Shown: positions 44,627 through 53,299 of the stretch, piece by piece
Layout: the number at the start of each line of letters is the position of its first letter
Position numbering within the stretch: position 1 is the first letter of the stretch
Source: Candidatus Krumholzibacteriota bacterium
Lineage (GTDB): Bacteria; Krumholzibacteriota; Krumholzibacteriia; Krumholzibacteriales; Krumholzibacteriaceae
Assembly (NCBI GenBank): GCA_016933255.1
Contig: JAFGBF010000026.1
Location: forward strand, 62,001 to 126,000
Direction: 5' to 3'
DNA: 64,000 bases
Notes under the pieces: generated by a model
What the model was told of the DNA's origin: nothing
What the model saw: only the letters and a program-made list of their open reading frames with translations
The model's database searches: none
Position numbers and translations under genes: made by a program

Positions 44627-45115
44627 ATGGGCGACCCCGGCAAGGCGAAAAAACTGGCGTTTACATTTGGATGCGATCCCAAAGTGATCTGTGAGGAGTG
44701 CCAGCTTCCATGCAAGCTCGACGAGATGCTGGTGGACTGCCACAGGAGGCAATTCCTTCAGGGGATGATTAACTGCAGCTATTTTGTCTATGGATACTGT
44801 TTTCTTGTCGATGTGCCTGGATGCGTTTTCGATAACGGCGGGAAACACGATAAGTACTGGCTGAATCTCCTGAACGATTTTTTTCATAATTGCGACGGGA
44901 AGGATGAGGACGAGGCGTTTCTGAAGAACAGGGAAGAAGTCCTGAAGCTTATCCAGAACGAGAGGGAGAGAGAAGGAGTCTTTCTCTGCCGCTATATAGA
45001 ACAGTACTACACCCAGATCCTTGAATCGGGAGGCGGACTCAATGAAGAGACTTTTTCAAAGCTCGATGACGCCTATCTTTCACTCCTGAGAGGCATAAGC
45101 CGCAAAATCGACTGA
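44627..45115 (+). CDS. Cysteine-rich protein of unknown function
   Basis: 162 residues, no signal or membrane segment. The first 90 residues contain nine cysteines: Cys 16, 22, 25, 29, 38, 50, 58, 66 and 89 ('VICEECQLPCKLDEM', 'DCHRRQF', 'NCSYFVYGYCFLVDVPGC'), and another lies in 'GVFLCRYIEQYY'. This density suggests a metal site (zinc or an iron-sulfur cluster). The rest is helical and charged. I do not recognise it. AAGGAG precedes the ATG, eight bases after rnc, so it is the last gene of the plsX-fab-rnc operon. Its stop touches the stop of the convergent outer membrane gene. Confidence 0.8.
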   Translation: MGDPGKAKKLAFTFGCDPKVICEECQLPCKLDEMLVDCHRRQFLQGMINCSYFVYGYCFLVDVPGCVFDNGGKHDKYWLNLLNDFFHNCDGKDEDEAFLKNREEVLKLIQNEREREGVFLCRYIEQYYTQILESGGGLNEETFSKLDDAYLSLLRGISRKID

Positions 45116-46450
45116 TCAGAACCTGTAACCCGCAGTGATTGCGATCTCCATGATATCTCGTTTTTCCCTGAGATATCTCGTTTCTCTCTCGTAACTTCCA
45201 AAAGCAAGGCCAAGGTCAAGGATCAGGACTTCATCTACGATCCCTCCGATTCCGAAAGTGAAGAACTGCCTTTCATCATTCACATCGAAGTAGTCGTATT
45301 CAGTGACGAGGCCCCATTCATCTACAGTGTCTATTACATATGTCAGCTCATCCATCGCCTGCAGTTTAAGAGGCATGTATGAATATCCCGCTCTGAGCTT
45401 CAGGGGAGCTGATGGAAAAGTGAATTCGGCTCCAATATTGTAATTGACGACCTCTCTGAGGATCGAATTTCCGGGATAATCCATATCGATGAGTTTGAGG
45501 TCATTGAATTTTGTCTGTGAATAATCACAGTATGATATATCTGCGGCGGCAAGAAAATATCCCGACTGAAAGGAGAGGCCTCCCCTGAACTGCATCGGAA
45601 GAGTCAGGTCGTCTTCAGTGAGAAAAGCTTCAGAAGCTGTATTCCATCCTGTCCCATCCTGGAAAGTGCCCTCGTAGTGGTCGTTTCCGCTCCCCGAGTA
45701 ACTTAACGCTGCCGGAGTCGAAAAGGTAAGCCCCGCGCGCACATAACGGTTCAACCACATCATGATGCCGAACTCCATGCTAATGCCGTCGAGTTCCGCC
45801 GACGAATCGTCGATATAGAGATAGCTCGAATCTGTCCCGGTCTCGTTGAACCTGAGGGTCTCGGTAAATTTCACCGATTCATCCCAAAGGACGATGGTAG
45901 CGCCAACGGAGATGTTATCGACCAATTCCGCGCCGATTCCGAATCTATACTGATAGATGGAACCTGACTGGAGGAAAATATTTTCGATCATCCCGTCAAG
46001 ATCGGGTCTTAATCCTTTTCTAATATACTCGATATCTGAACTGCCGACCCTGAAGACACCGAATCCAATCACGATATTACGTCCATAGGACCCGGCAGGG
46101 GTCGTCATTGCGAGATGACCGAAAGATGTGTATGAGTTGGAGCTCCCCGAGTTCCAGGTCTCGTATTCATTATCAATGTCGAGTTTGAGATGCTGGATGC
46201 CGAAGGTGATCTCGCTTTTTTCGACCTGGGTCAGCCCGGCAGGGTTAAAGAGAAGAGCGAACGCGTCGTCACTGACAGCAGTGTAGGCTCCGCCCATCGC
46301 GAACGGCCTTGCCCCGGTACGATAAGTATCCAGCAAAGAAAGCCTTTCTATCGTGAGCATTCCGATCACCTGCGAACCAGCTTCAACCGGTATTATGACA
46401 GCCAACAAAAGACTTACTGAAATCACTACATTGCGTGCTTTTCTATTCAT
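45116..46450 (-). CDS. Outer membrane beta-barrel protein, PorV/FadL-like
   Basis: 444 residues. Signal peptide (1-28), then 'ARPFAMGGAYTAVSDDAFAL' and 'LFNPAGL', the start motif of PorV/PorQ and UPF0164/FadL-like proteins, alternating amphipathic strands with many Tyr/Gly, and a terminal 'ITAGYRF' ending in Phe for BAM recognition. In FCB bacteria PorV is the outer membrane part of the type IX secretion system that receives proteins with C-terminal sorting domains, such as the subtilase in this window; other family members transport hydrophobic compounds. Which applies here is not settled. AAAGGGGCGG lies before the ATG, and a consensus promoter lies upstream. Confidence 0.8.
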   Translation of the reverse strand: MNRKARNVVISVSLLLAVIIPVEAGSQVIGMLTIERLSLLDTYRTGARPFAMGGAYTAVSDDAFALLFNPAGLTQVEKSEITFGIQHLKLDIDNEYETWNSGSSNSYTSFGHLAMTTPAGSYGRNIVIGFGVFRVGSSDIEYIRKGLRPDLDGMIENIFLQSGSIYQYRFGIGAELVDNISVGATIVLWDESVKFTETLRFNETGTDSSYLYIDDSSAELDGISMEFGIMMWLNRYVRAGLTFSTPAALSYSGSGNDHYEGTFQDGTGWNTASEAFLTEDDLTLPMQFRGGLSFQSGYFLAAADISYCDYSQTKFNDLKLIDMDYPGNSILREVVNYNIGAEFTFPSAPLKLRAGYSYMPLKLQAMDELTYVIDTVDEWGLVTEYDYFDVNDERQFFTFGIGGIVDEVLILDLGLAFGSYERETRYLREKRDIMEIAITAGYRF

Positions 46451-46485
46451 TATCCGCCCCTTTCCAGACGTGTCGTCACACCTGG

Positions 46486-46514
46486 ATTATATGGCACGTT
46501 CGATGCAAAGTCAA
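46486..46514 (-). promoter_or_regulatory. Sigma-70 promoter for the outer membrane protein gene
   Basis: On the minus strand: TTGACT (46514-46509), a 17-base spacer, then TATAAT (46491-46486), 36 bases before the ATG. Near-perfect consensus and spacing. Confidence 0.85.
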
Positions 46515-46580
46515 CGCAACTGTCTACTCCCGAGCCGGCCTTCGTTTACGAGAAAAGATGAGAGATCTGAATACGAGTAT

Positions 46581-46609
46581 TTGCCTGGCGGCTCCCGGTG
46601 GCTTATAAT
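46581..46609 (+). promoter_or_regulatory. Sigma-70 promoter for the TPR protein gene
   Basis: TTGCCT (46581-46586), 17-base spacer, TATAAT (46604-46609), 28 bases before the ATG at 46637. It is back-to-back with the minus-strand promoter 66 bases away. Confidence 0.8.
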
Positions 46610-46636
46610 AAAGAGCGGATTGAAAGGCGCTGTATT

Positions 46637-48352
46637 ATGAAAAGAATGTTTTATGCAATTATTCTCGCCCTGCTTGTCTCTTCTCCGTCTTTGTCTGGTG
46701 AAAAGATCGACGGCAACGGCATGCTTTTCTATATGAAAGGTTCGTTCTTCGAGGCGAGAAACGATCTCATGCACGCGTATACCTATTATCTTCAGGCAGA
46801 CAGGTACCAGCCGGATAACGCTGTGGTCATCCTTGCTCTCGCCAGAGTCACCTTCGAAATTGAAAAGTATGATGAGACGCTTCACTACGCAGAAAAGCTT
46901 CTTGATCTGGGACTGAGCAACGGAGAAGCGAAGCTGATAATCGCGGAAGTCGAATTGAGAAAAGGGAACCATGACAAGGCGCTTGAGCTTTTTGAGAAGA
47001 TCAAGGATGAGACAGGGGTGCCGAGGCTGGAAGTGCGAAAGTTGATGGCCAGGATATATCTTGAGAAGCTGAATACCGGCAAAGCGCTCCAGATCCTTGA
47101 AGAGGCGCAGGCAATTGATTCTCAGGATTTCTATATTAATTACAGGCTGGGGTTTCTGTATGCGGATGAGAACAGGATCGATAAAGCGATAGGATCTTTC
47201 AGGAAAGCGATCGATCTGAATCCTGATTTTCCGAATACACACCTTGCTCTCTCCGCCATGCTCCTTCAAAAGGGGGAGAATGAAGAAGCAAAATTATCGC
47301 TGAGGAATGCGATCGAGCTTGAACCCGGAAACAGGACCGCGATCAGGGATCTGGCGGAACTGTACTATGAGGATGGCGAACTGGCCGAAGGGATAGCCCT
47401 TCTTGAACCCCTGCTGATCGAGAAGGATCTCGACCGGGAGGGTAAGGCGACACTTGGAAAATTCTATTATAAATATGAGGAATACGATAAAGCTCTGGCT
47501 GTTTTCAAGGGTCTGCTCGAATCGGAAGGCATAAATCCTTCGATACTGAGAGTGATAGCGGAGATAGAGATAGGAAAAGGGAATTTCCGGTCCGGCGTTG
47601 AATATCTGAAAAAGCTTCTCGAACTTGAACCGGCCGATTTCGATAACTATATCGGGCTCCTTCTTATAGCTTTTGACTTTGCAGGCGATCCGTCGTGTGC
47701 GGAAGAATCGTCGGATCTTTCAGAACAGGAAGGAAGGATGTATCTCAATAAGGCGGTCAGTCTGCTTGACAGAGATTCGGCTGATGAAAACTATTTTATC
47801 GGGATGATATACAGGAGGCTGGAAGAATACGATAAGGCGAGTGAATATCTCTTGAGAGCAAAGGAACTCGGGCCTGAAGACGATACTATACTTCTTGAAC
47901 TTGCCCAGTTGTTTCTGCATTACGAGAGGTATGACGAAGCCATAGAGATAGCCAGTCTTCTTTATGAGAAAAGCCCGGGTGAAGCCTCTCTTTTGAATTT
48001 TTACGGGTACCTCCTTGCTGAAGCGGGGGAGAGGCTCGAGTTTGCCGAACAGCTTTTAACCGATGCCTTGAAAATAGAGCCTGACAACGGGTATTTTCTA
48101 GACAGCATGGGATGGATAAAGTACCGGCAGGAGCAGTATCATAAGGCTCTGGAAGTCATGCTCGAAGCTGTAGCCAGGGTAGATGATGATCCGATCATAT
48201 GGGAACATATCGGTGATATCTATGTAAAGCTCGGGATGTATTCAAGCGCGAAAGAAGCCTATTCGAAGTCGATCGATATCGATTCTGGAAACAGCGATGT
48301 CCGGCAGAAGCTTTCCGAGGTAAATGAAGCGTTACCCGGTGCGGAGAAATAA
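46637..48352 (+). CDS. Exported TPR-repeat protein
   Basis: About 571 residues. Signal peptide 'MFYAIILALLVSSPSLSGE', then roughly 14 tetratricopeptide units spanning the protein (for example 'RIYLEKLNTGKALQILEEAQ', 'RLGFLYADENRIDKAIGSFR', 'IYRRLEEYDKASEYLLRAKE', 'MGWIKYRQEQYHKALEVMLE'). These form a long periplasmic scaffold that binds partner proteins; no enzymatic domain is visible. It starts the plus-strand operon with the lipoprotein gene that follows directly. Confidence 0.85.
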   Translation: MKRMFYAIILALLVSSPSLSGEKIDGNGMLFYMKGSFFEARNDLMHAYTYYLQADRYQPDNAVVILALARVTFEIEKYDETLHYAEKLLDLGLSNGEAKLIIAEVELRKGNHDKALELFEKIKDETGVPRLEVRKLMARIYLEKLNTGKALQILEEAQAIDSQDFYINYRLGFLYADENRIDKAIGSFRKAIDLNPDFPNTHLALSAMLLQKGENEEAKLSLRNAIELEPGNRTAIRDLAELYYEDGELAEGIALLEPLLIEKDLDREGKATLGKFYYKYEEYDKALAVFKGLLESEGINPSILRVIAEIEIGKGNFRSGVEYLKKLLELEPADFDNYIGLLLIAFDFAGDPSCAEESSDLSEQEGRMYLNKAVSLLDRDSADENYFIGMIYRRLEEYDKASEYLLRAKELGPEDDTILLELAQLFLHYERYDEAIEIASLLYEKSPGEASLLNFYGYLLAEAGERLEFAEQLLTDALKIEPDNGYFLDSMGWIKYRQEQYHKALEVMLEAVARVDDDPIIWEHIGDIYVKLGMYSSAKEAYSKSIDIDSGNSDVRQKLSEVNEALPGAEK

Positions 48353-49078
48353 TTGTCCAGGCAGATCTTATACTGTATGCTCCTTACATTCCTCCTTCAA
48401 TCCTGTGGATCAGCGCCTCCGGCGATGCGATCAGGATCTGACCCGATCGACACGGGCGGTATTCTTCTTCGGGCCGGAGACGGAAAAGAGATCGTCATAA
48501 CCGGAAAGGTCCGGCTGGACCTTCCCGAATACAGGGTCAGGGGGAGCTGCCGGATCTTTTTCGACGGGGAAGCGGATATGCAGGTCGATTTCCTTCATTC
48601 GAGCCTTTTTGGTTCGTACAGGGAGGATGCGACTCTGTATATCGATAAAGAAAAGATCATTATAGACGATCATGAGAGGGATCTGGTCTGGGGGAGCGAC
48701 CGTTTGACCGATGCGCTTGAAAGACACTTCGGGTTTCCGATATACCCCGGCGATATAATAGTGCTGCTGCTTTTAACAGAACCGGAGCTTGACGGTAGAA
48801 GTATTGCCGTAGATGGGGACGAATGGAAAGCTGAGGGAAAGTGGATAGGCAGAGAGGCAGTTATCAAGGGAAAGAAAGGGAGGGGACCTGTCGAGATATC
48901 TCTGTGTGGAAGCGATGGAACGCCTTGTTATATCGCCAGATACAAGTACAAAGAATGGAGCGCAACGGGGTGGTATCCGGAAAAGATCGTCCTTGAACAG
49001 AAATACGGGTCTGCGAGATTTTCATTTGATATAAACACGGTTGCTCCGGGTATGGCCGGAGAAGCAGGGGAAAATTGA
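48353..49078 (+). CDS. Lipoprotein, DUF4292/LolB-like
   Basis: 241 residues. 'ILYCMLLTFLLQSCGSAP' is a lipoprotein signal with LQSC lipobox. The body has the pattern of the LolA/LolB half-barrel: 'IVITGKVRLDLPEYRVRGSC', 'SSLFGSYREDATLYIDKEK', 'FGFPIYPGDIIVLLLLTEPE'. DUF4292 proteins of FCB bacteria share it and may bind lipids or lipoproteins. TTG start with GGAG seven bases upstream, immediately after the TPR gene stop, so the two are coupled. Family assignment is by pattern only. Confidence 0.7.
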   Translation: MSRQILYCMLLTFLLQSCGSAPPAMRSGSDPIDTGGILLRAGDGKEIVITGKVRLDLPEYRVRGSCRIFFDGEADMQVDFLHSSLFGSYREDATLYIDKEKIIIDDHERDLVWGSDRLTDALERHFGFPIYPGDIIVLLLLTEPELDGRSIAVDGDEWKAEGKWIGREAVIKGKKGRGPVEISLCGSDGTPCYIARYKYKEWSATGWYPEKIVLEQKYGSARFSFDINTVAPGMAGEAGEN

Positions 49079-49139
49079 TAAATATCGTTTTTAAGCTGAA
49101 ATATTCTGGAACGATTCGAGGGGGGAGGTGTATCAATCG

Positions 49140-49814
49140 ATGAAGGACGACGAGACTGGAGATGAAGGATTGAACCTGCAGGAACAGCATTATATCGGAC
49201 GCGCGAGCAGAAATGCCCTGACTGACGAGGAGCTTATTCTAAGAGTCCAGCAGGGAGACAACCAGTCTTTCGATATCCTGGTCGGAAGATACAAGAACCG
49301 GCTCTATGCATACCTGTTTCGCCTTCTCGGTAACGAGAGCGAGGCTGAGGAGTATGCCCAGGAGGCTTTTGTCAGGGCTTATATGCATGCAGATAAATAT
49401 AAGACGATTGCCAGGTTTTCCACGTGGCTCTATACGATAGCCACGAACCTGGTGAGAAACAAGATACGAAATGTGAAAAGACGGCCCAGGACAATAAGCA
49501 TGTGGACGGACGAAAGAAACAGCGATGATGGAAGATGGATCGATATAAAGGATGTAGGTCCCAGTCCTGAAGACGCGATGGATAAAAAGAGGCTGAATGA
49601 GATGATACAATCAGCGATAGACAGAATACCGGCAAAGTACAGGCCCTCATTTGTACTGAGAGAGATAAACGGCCTGAGTTATGAAGAGATTGCAGCTTCC
49701 ACAGGACTGAAGCTCGGTACGGTCCGTTCGCGGATCAACCGCGGAAGGATGCATTTTAAGAAAGCTGTCACACCTTTGCTCGGCAGTGACAGCAGGTTTA
49801 AGGAGAAGAACTGA
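49140..49814 (+). CDS. ECF-type RNA polymerase sigma factor
   Basis: About 224 residues. Region 2 ('RVQQGDNQSFDILVGRYKNR', 'NESEAEEYAQEAFVRAYMHA', 'FSTWLYTIATNLVRNKIRN') and region 4 ('IPAKYRPSFVLREINGLSYE', 'EIAASTGLKLGTVRSRINRG'). The N-terminal ~30 residues are an extra acidic tail. ATG 49140 has GGAGG eleven bases upstream; GTG 49128 overlaps that ribosome site. The zinc-finger anti-sigma gene overlaps its stop (ATGA), so the pair is made together. Confidence 0.94.
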   Translation: MKDDETGDEGLNLQEQHYIGRASRNALTDEELILRVQQGDNQSFDILVGRYKNRLYAYLFRLLGNESEAEEYAQEAFVRAYMHADKYKTIARFSTWLYTIATNLVRNKIRNVKRRPRTISMWTDERNSDDGRWIDIKDVGPSPEDAMDKKRLNEMIQSAIDRIPAKYRPSFVLREINGLSYEEIAASTGLKLGTVRSRINRGRMHFKKAVTPLLGSDSRFKEKN

Positions 49815-50476
49815 TGAGATGCAGGACAGCGAGGGAGCTTTACCTCGGGAGCCGCGACAACACGCTTGATGAACTCGAAAGGATCAAGCTGCAGCAGCAC
49901 ATGGAAGTATGTCCTGAATGCGCGGACTACTTCCGTGAAATGGATGATTGCCTGTCGCTGCTCGACACTTTGCCTGAGGTGGAACTTCCCGAGAGTTTCG
50001 ACTGGAACGTAAAACGGATGATAGCTCTTGAAAAATCAAGGGTGATGAGGGAAAAGGCCGGTTCTATCCTGGAAAACCCGGTATGGGGGATGAAGTTTGT
50101 TACCAGTGCCGCTGCTGTAATGGTCATCGTGCTGGCTGGTGCCTGGTTTTTCACGGGGGGCGGGTTCAAATCGTCCTCGACAACGGAGCAGCTCGCACAG
50201 GTTGGTGATAAGGCGGTGACAGCAGCTCGGAGCGGAAGGAATATTAATTATACTTCGACAGGCTACCCGGCTGGAATCAGAATGGTATCGGACGATTTCT
50301 ACGGAAATTCCGGCGGTGACTCGTACCGCAGGGTCCAGCCGTTCAGTATGGAATCTGAGAGGCGGATCGAATATCTCGTAAGAGAGAATAAAGTGCTCCG
50401 TGAATATATCGATTATTACAAGAGCGAGAATGTGAAACTCAAAAGGATGATCATGCTGCAGAATAAGAAACGTTGA
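49814..50476 (+). CDS. Anti-sigma factor with zinc-finger (zf-HC2) domain
   Basis: 220 residues. N-terminal zinc-binding anti-sigma domain with HxxxCxxC in 'QQHMEVCPECADYF', plus Cys3; one membrane helix 'SAAAVMVIVLAGAWFF' at about 95-112; then a periplasmic part and a C-terminal coiled coil ('ESERRIEYLVRENKVLREYI'). It should hold the adjacent sigma factor at the membrane until released, by proteolysis or a signal acting on the periplasmic part. Its ATG overlaps the sigma gene stop by four bases. Confidence 0.92.
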   Translation: MRCRTARELYLGSRDNTLDELERIKLQQHMEVCPECADYFREMDDCLSLLDTLPEVELPESFDWNVKRMIALEKSRVMREKAGSILENPVWGMKFVTSAAAVMVIVLAGAWFFTGGGFKSSSTTEQLAQVGDKAVTAARSGRNINYTSTGYPAGIRMVSDDFYGNSGGDSYRRVQPFSMESERRIEYLVRENKVLREYIDYYKSENVKLKRMIMLQNKKR

Positions 50477-50517
50477 ACCCCGGGAAAATCCCGGCCCTGA
50501 AAAGACCGTACAGACGA

Positions 50518-50554
50518 AAAGGACGGCTGCCCCAGGCAGCTGTCCTTTTTTCTT
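50518..50554 (+). terminator. Strong rho-independent terminator after the anti-sigma gene
   Basis: AAAGGACGGCTGCC (50518-50531) pairs with GGCAGCTGTCCTTT (50535-50548) over 14 positions (one G-U) with loop CCA, followed by TTTTTTCTT. A second small hairpin CCGGGA-AAA-TCCCGG sits at 50480-50494. Confidence 0.92.
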
Positions 50555-50598
50555 GAAAGGCTGAGGTCTAACCCCTATCCTTTATCAAGGAGGTTATT

Positions 50599-51609
50599 AT
50601 GAAACGGCAGTTAGTATCCTTGGCCATTGTCGCATCGTTATTTCTTTCCTGCGGAAGAAAAACGAATTTTCCGCCCGCTGGTTCGTACAGCGATGTAGTG
50701 CTTGTAACTGAGACGGGAGAACCTGGCGGGATCAACGACTATATCATCAGAGAACTTCAGCATCCCATCGATTATTATACGAAGATGGAAATTCAGTTTA
50801 AACTGAGGATGATCTCTGCCGAGGAAGTGACCCGGGAACCTCCTACAAAGAATATGGTAATATTCGGTGTCGTCAGACAGGGAGCAATAGGTTCCGTAAT
50901 AGAGAGTTTCATCGGTACGAACGCGGTCAGAAAGGTGCTGGAGGGGAAGAATCATATCTTCAAGAAACTCGATTATCCGACGATCGGCCAGCTTACAGTG
51001 ATAGTGACAGCTTCTTCACCTGATGGGCTGAAGAAGGTGGTGACCAATAACGGTGCTGTAATACGAGATATTATTGAGGAGGCCAATAGAGACAGACTCA
51101 GGGAATATCTGCTTCGCAGAGAGGATATTGAAGGGTCTGAGGAACTCAGGGCGAAATACGGATTTCATATTAATATACCGTATATTTATGAGATCAACCA
51201 GGACAGGGGCGATGTTCCGGGCATAGAGATAATCAGGACGCAGCCGCATCGGGGTATTACCATATCATGGCGGTCATGGAACAAGACCTCGGTCTCTCTC
51301 GCAGATTCGACAGAATTATACGATTTTCGTTCGAAGATCGCATGGAAGATGTATGACAAGGATGTCATGAGAAAAGACCTTGTATTTTACAGTGAGGACA
51401 AGCTTGGACAGTATAACACCATCAGGCTGGACGGATACTGGGAAAACAGCGAGGATCTTTTCGGAGGGCCGTTCACATGTTATTTCATACTTGACAGGGG
51501 CAGGTCCAAACTATGGATGATCGATTGCCTTGTGTACGCTCCGGGGTTCAGCAAACATATAATGCTGCGCGAACTAAGAGCGGTCGCAGAGACTTTCAGA
51601 ATAAACTGA
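50599..51609 (+). CDS. DUF4837 family lipoprotein
   Basis: 336 residues. Lipoprotein signal 'LVSLAIVASLFLSCGRK'. The C-terminal pattern 'LDGYWENSEDLFGGPFTCYF' with 'IDCLVYAPGFSKHIMLREL' matches DUF4837, a family of FCB/Bacteroidetes envelope proteins with no known activity ('W..e.df.GGPFv.y..v...v...eGfVYAP...kr...r.le'). AAGGAGG precedes the ATG. It starts 45 bases after a strong terminator, with no clear promoter between, so some read-through or a weak promoter is implied. Confidence 0.85.
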   Translation: MKRQLVSLAIVASLFLSCGRKTNFPPAGSYSDVVLVTETGEPGGINDYIIRELQHPIDYYTKMEIQFKLRMISAEEVTREPPTKNMVIFGVVRQGAIGSVIESFIGTNAVRKVLEGKNHIFKKLDYPTIGQLTVIVTASSPDGLKKVVTNNGAVIRDIIEEANRDRLREYLLRREDIEGSEELRAKYGFHINIPYIYEINQDRGDVPGIEIIRTQPHRGITISWRSWNKTSVSLADSTELYDFRSKIAWKMYDKDVMRKDLVFYSEDKLGQYNTIRLDGYWENSEDLFGGPFTCYFILDRGRSKLWMIDCLVYAPGFSKHIMLRELRAVAETFRIN

Positions 51610-51637
51610 GCTCGTAAAGGCAGGTCGACCAAACAAC

Positions 51638-51667
51638 TTGACATATCGTATGGGGCTTTGATAGCCT
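51638..51667 (+). promoter_or_regulatory. Candidate promoter for the TPR gene
   Basis: Perfect TTGACA at 51638-51643 and TAGCCT at 51662-51667, 18-base spacer. The -10 is weak. It lies 38 bases before the ATG. Confidence 0.4.
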
Positions 51668-51704
51668 GAAATCCGGCTTAAAATATTTTAAAGGGAAGGT
51701 CTGT

Positions 51705-52712
51705 ATGTCCGGCGATCTGAGTGAAGAAATCAAACAACTTGCCGAGAAATATAAAAATTCTCCTGAATCGAGGGTTTTTGCTCCTCTTGCGGATGCCTAC
51801 CGCAAGAGCGGGCTTGTGGATAAATCCATCGAGATCTGCGAGGACGGGTTAAACAGGTATCCAGAGTATGCTAGCGCCCACGTTATTCTTGGGAAGTGTT
51901 TCTATGACAAGGGGGCGACCGAACGTTCAAAAGGCGAGTTTGAGAGGGTCCTTGAGATCGATTCTGAGAATATGGTCGCTTTGAAGTTTCTTGGTGATAT
52001 CCTTCTCGGGGAAGACAAAAAAGACGAGGCAGCTGAATTTTACAGGAGACTTCTCGCCATAGATCCTACCAATGAAGGGGTCAGCAAGAGCCTTGAAGAA
52101 ATGAATAAAGATTTTAAATCCAAGGAGATCGATCTCGGTGATAAGAAGAGGATCAAAAAAAACAAACAACCCCGGGAACTAGCCACGATGACTCTTGCGG
52201 GGATCTATGCGTCGCAGGGGTATTACGCGAAAGCGCTGAGCATGTACGAGGATATATGCGAAAACGGGGAATGCAGTGAAGAAGCAGCCGCAATGGTGAA
52301 GAAGTTGAGGACGATGATCGATCAGACGGAAGGTGAGCGGAATGAGGCGTTTGGAGAAGAGGTACTGACGATCTCGATCGATGATGTGAGCAGCGAACTG
52401 GCCCGGAATACTTCCGGACATGGTGGAGACACTGAAGATGATATTGAGGATGATCCTTCCATCGAGACAAAGTCGAAGGCAGAAAAACTGGATGAGGAGT
52501 ACGCGGAAGATTCCGAAATGGAAGAGATCGCGGCTCAGCTCGAAAAATCAGATGAGGATCGATCCGACGATGAGGAGGGAGTGACGGAAGACGAGGGTGC
52601 TGAGCCTGAATCTGAGACGGAAGAAGATATCGCTCCTGAAAAGGGAAAGGAAAACAAGAACCATTTTCAGGACTGGTTAAAAAAGATGAATGATAAACGC
52701 GATAAGAATTAG
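51705..52712 (+). CDS. Cytoplasmic TPR protein with acidic tail
   Basis: 335 residues, no signal. Four to five TPR units in 1-215 ('RVFAPLADAYRKSGLVDKSI', 'VILGKCFYDKGATERSKGEF', 'KFLGDILLGEDKKDEAAEFY', 'LAGIYASQGYYAKALSMYED'), then a very acidic low-complexity tail of ~110 residues (Glu/Asp/Ser) ending in a basic 'DWLKKMNDKRDKN'. Similar acidic-tailed TPR proteins occur upstream of efp or acc genes in related bacteria as I recall, but function is unknown. The efp gene follows 28 bases on. Confidence 0.8.
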   Translation: MSGDLSEEIKQLAEKYKNSPESRVFAPLADAYRKSGLVDKSIEICEDGLNRYPEYASAHVILGKCFYDKGATERSKGEFERVLEIDSENMVALKFLGDILLGEDKKDEAAEFYRRLLAIDPTNEGVSKSLEEMNKDFKSKEIDLGDKKRIKKNKQPRELATMTLAGIYASQGYYAKALSMYEDICENGECSEEAAAMVKKLRTMIDQTEGERNEAFGEEVLTISIDDVSSELARNTSGHGGDTEDDIEDDPSIETKSKAEKLDEEYAEDSEMEEIAAQLEKSDEDRSDDEEGVTEDEGAEPESETEEDIAPEKGKENKNHFQDWLKKMNDKRDKN

Positions 52713-52740
52713 TGAATCAATGATCTGAAAGGATATGATT

Positions 52741-53298
52741 TTGGCGGACACCAGCAACTTTAGAAACGGCCTGATAATGAGGATCGACAACCAGCTGTAC
52801 GCAATAGTCGAATTCCAGCATGTAAAACCGGGTAAGGGCGGCGCCTTTGTCAGGACGAAGCTGAAAAAGATACCTGAAGGCGCGGTGATCGAGAAGACGT
52901 TCCGGGCCGGGGAGAAGATAGAAGAAGTAAGGGTCGACAGAAATACATATCAGTACCTTTACAGTTCGAACGGCCTTTATTATATGATGGATACTGAAAC
53001 GTACGAACAGATACCCCTTTCAGCAGAACTCGTCAAGGAGATCATTCCGTATCTCAAAGAGAATACTGAAGTCTCGGTGCTGATGGACGGTTCGACTCCT
53101 CTTTCTGTGGAGCTTCCCACATTCGTCGAGCTCGCGGTCAAGGAGACTGATCCCGGCCTGCGGGGCGACACAGCTCAGGGAGGTTCCAAACCTGCTACTC
53201 TTGAGACTGGCGCCGTGGTAAGTGTCCCGCTGTTTATCGAGGTCGGCGATATACTGAAAGTAGATACAAGAACGGGCCGTTATATCGAGCGGGCATAA
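52741..53298 (+). CDS. efp: Elongation factor P
   Basis: 185 residues with the three EF-P domains. '[20 protein letters not shown]' begins the KOW-like domain; '[18 protein letters not shown]' contains the lysine (Lys32) at the tip that meets the peptidyl-tRNA; '[13 protein letters not shown]' ends domain III. It rescues ribosomes at proline runs. TTG 52741 fits the family start and has AAAGGA at proper distance; ATG 52735 is only one base past that site. No EpmA/EpmB genes are in view. Confidence 0.95.
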   Translation: MADTSNFRNGLIMRIDNQLYAIVEFQHVKPGKGGAFVRTKLKKIPEGAVIEKTFRAGEKIEEVRVDRNTYQYLYSSNGLYYMMDTETYEQIPLSAELVKEIIPYLKENTEVSVLMDGSTPLSVELPTFVELAVKETDPGLRGDTAQGGSKPATLETGAVVSVPLFIEVGDILKVDTRTGRYIERA

Positions 53299-53299
53299 T

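Noticed and set aside
46511-47269. Open frame of 252 codons on the minus strand
   Set aside because: Lies opposite the start of the TPR gene and across both consensus promoters; no sensible protein features.
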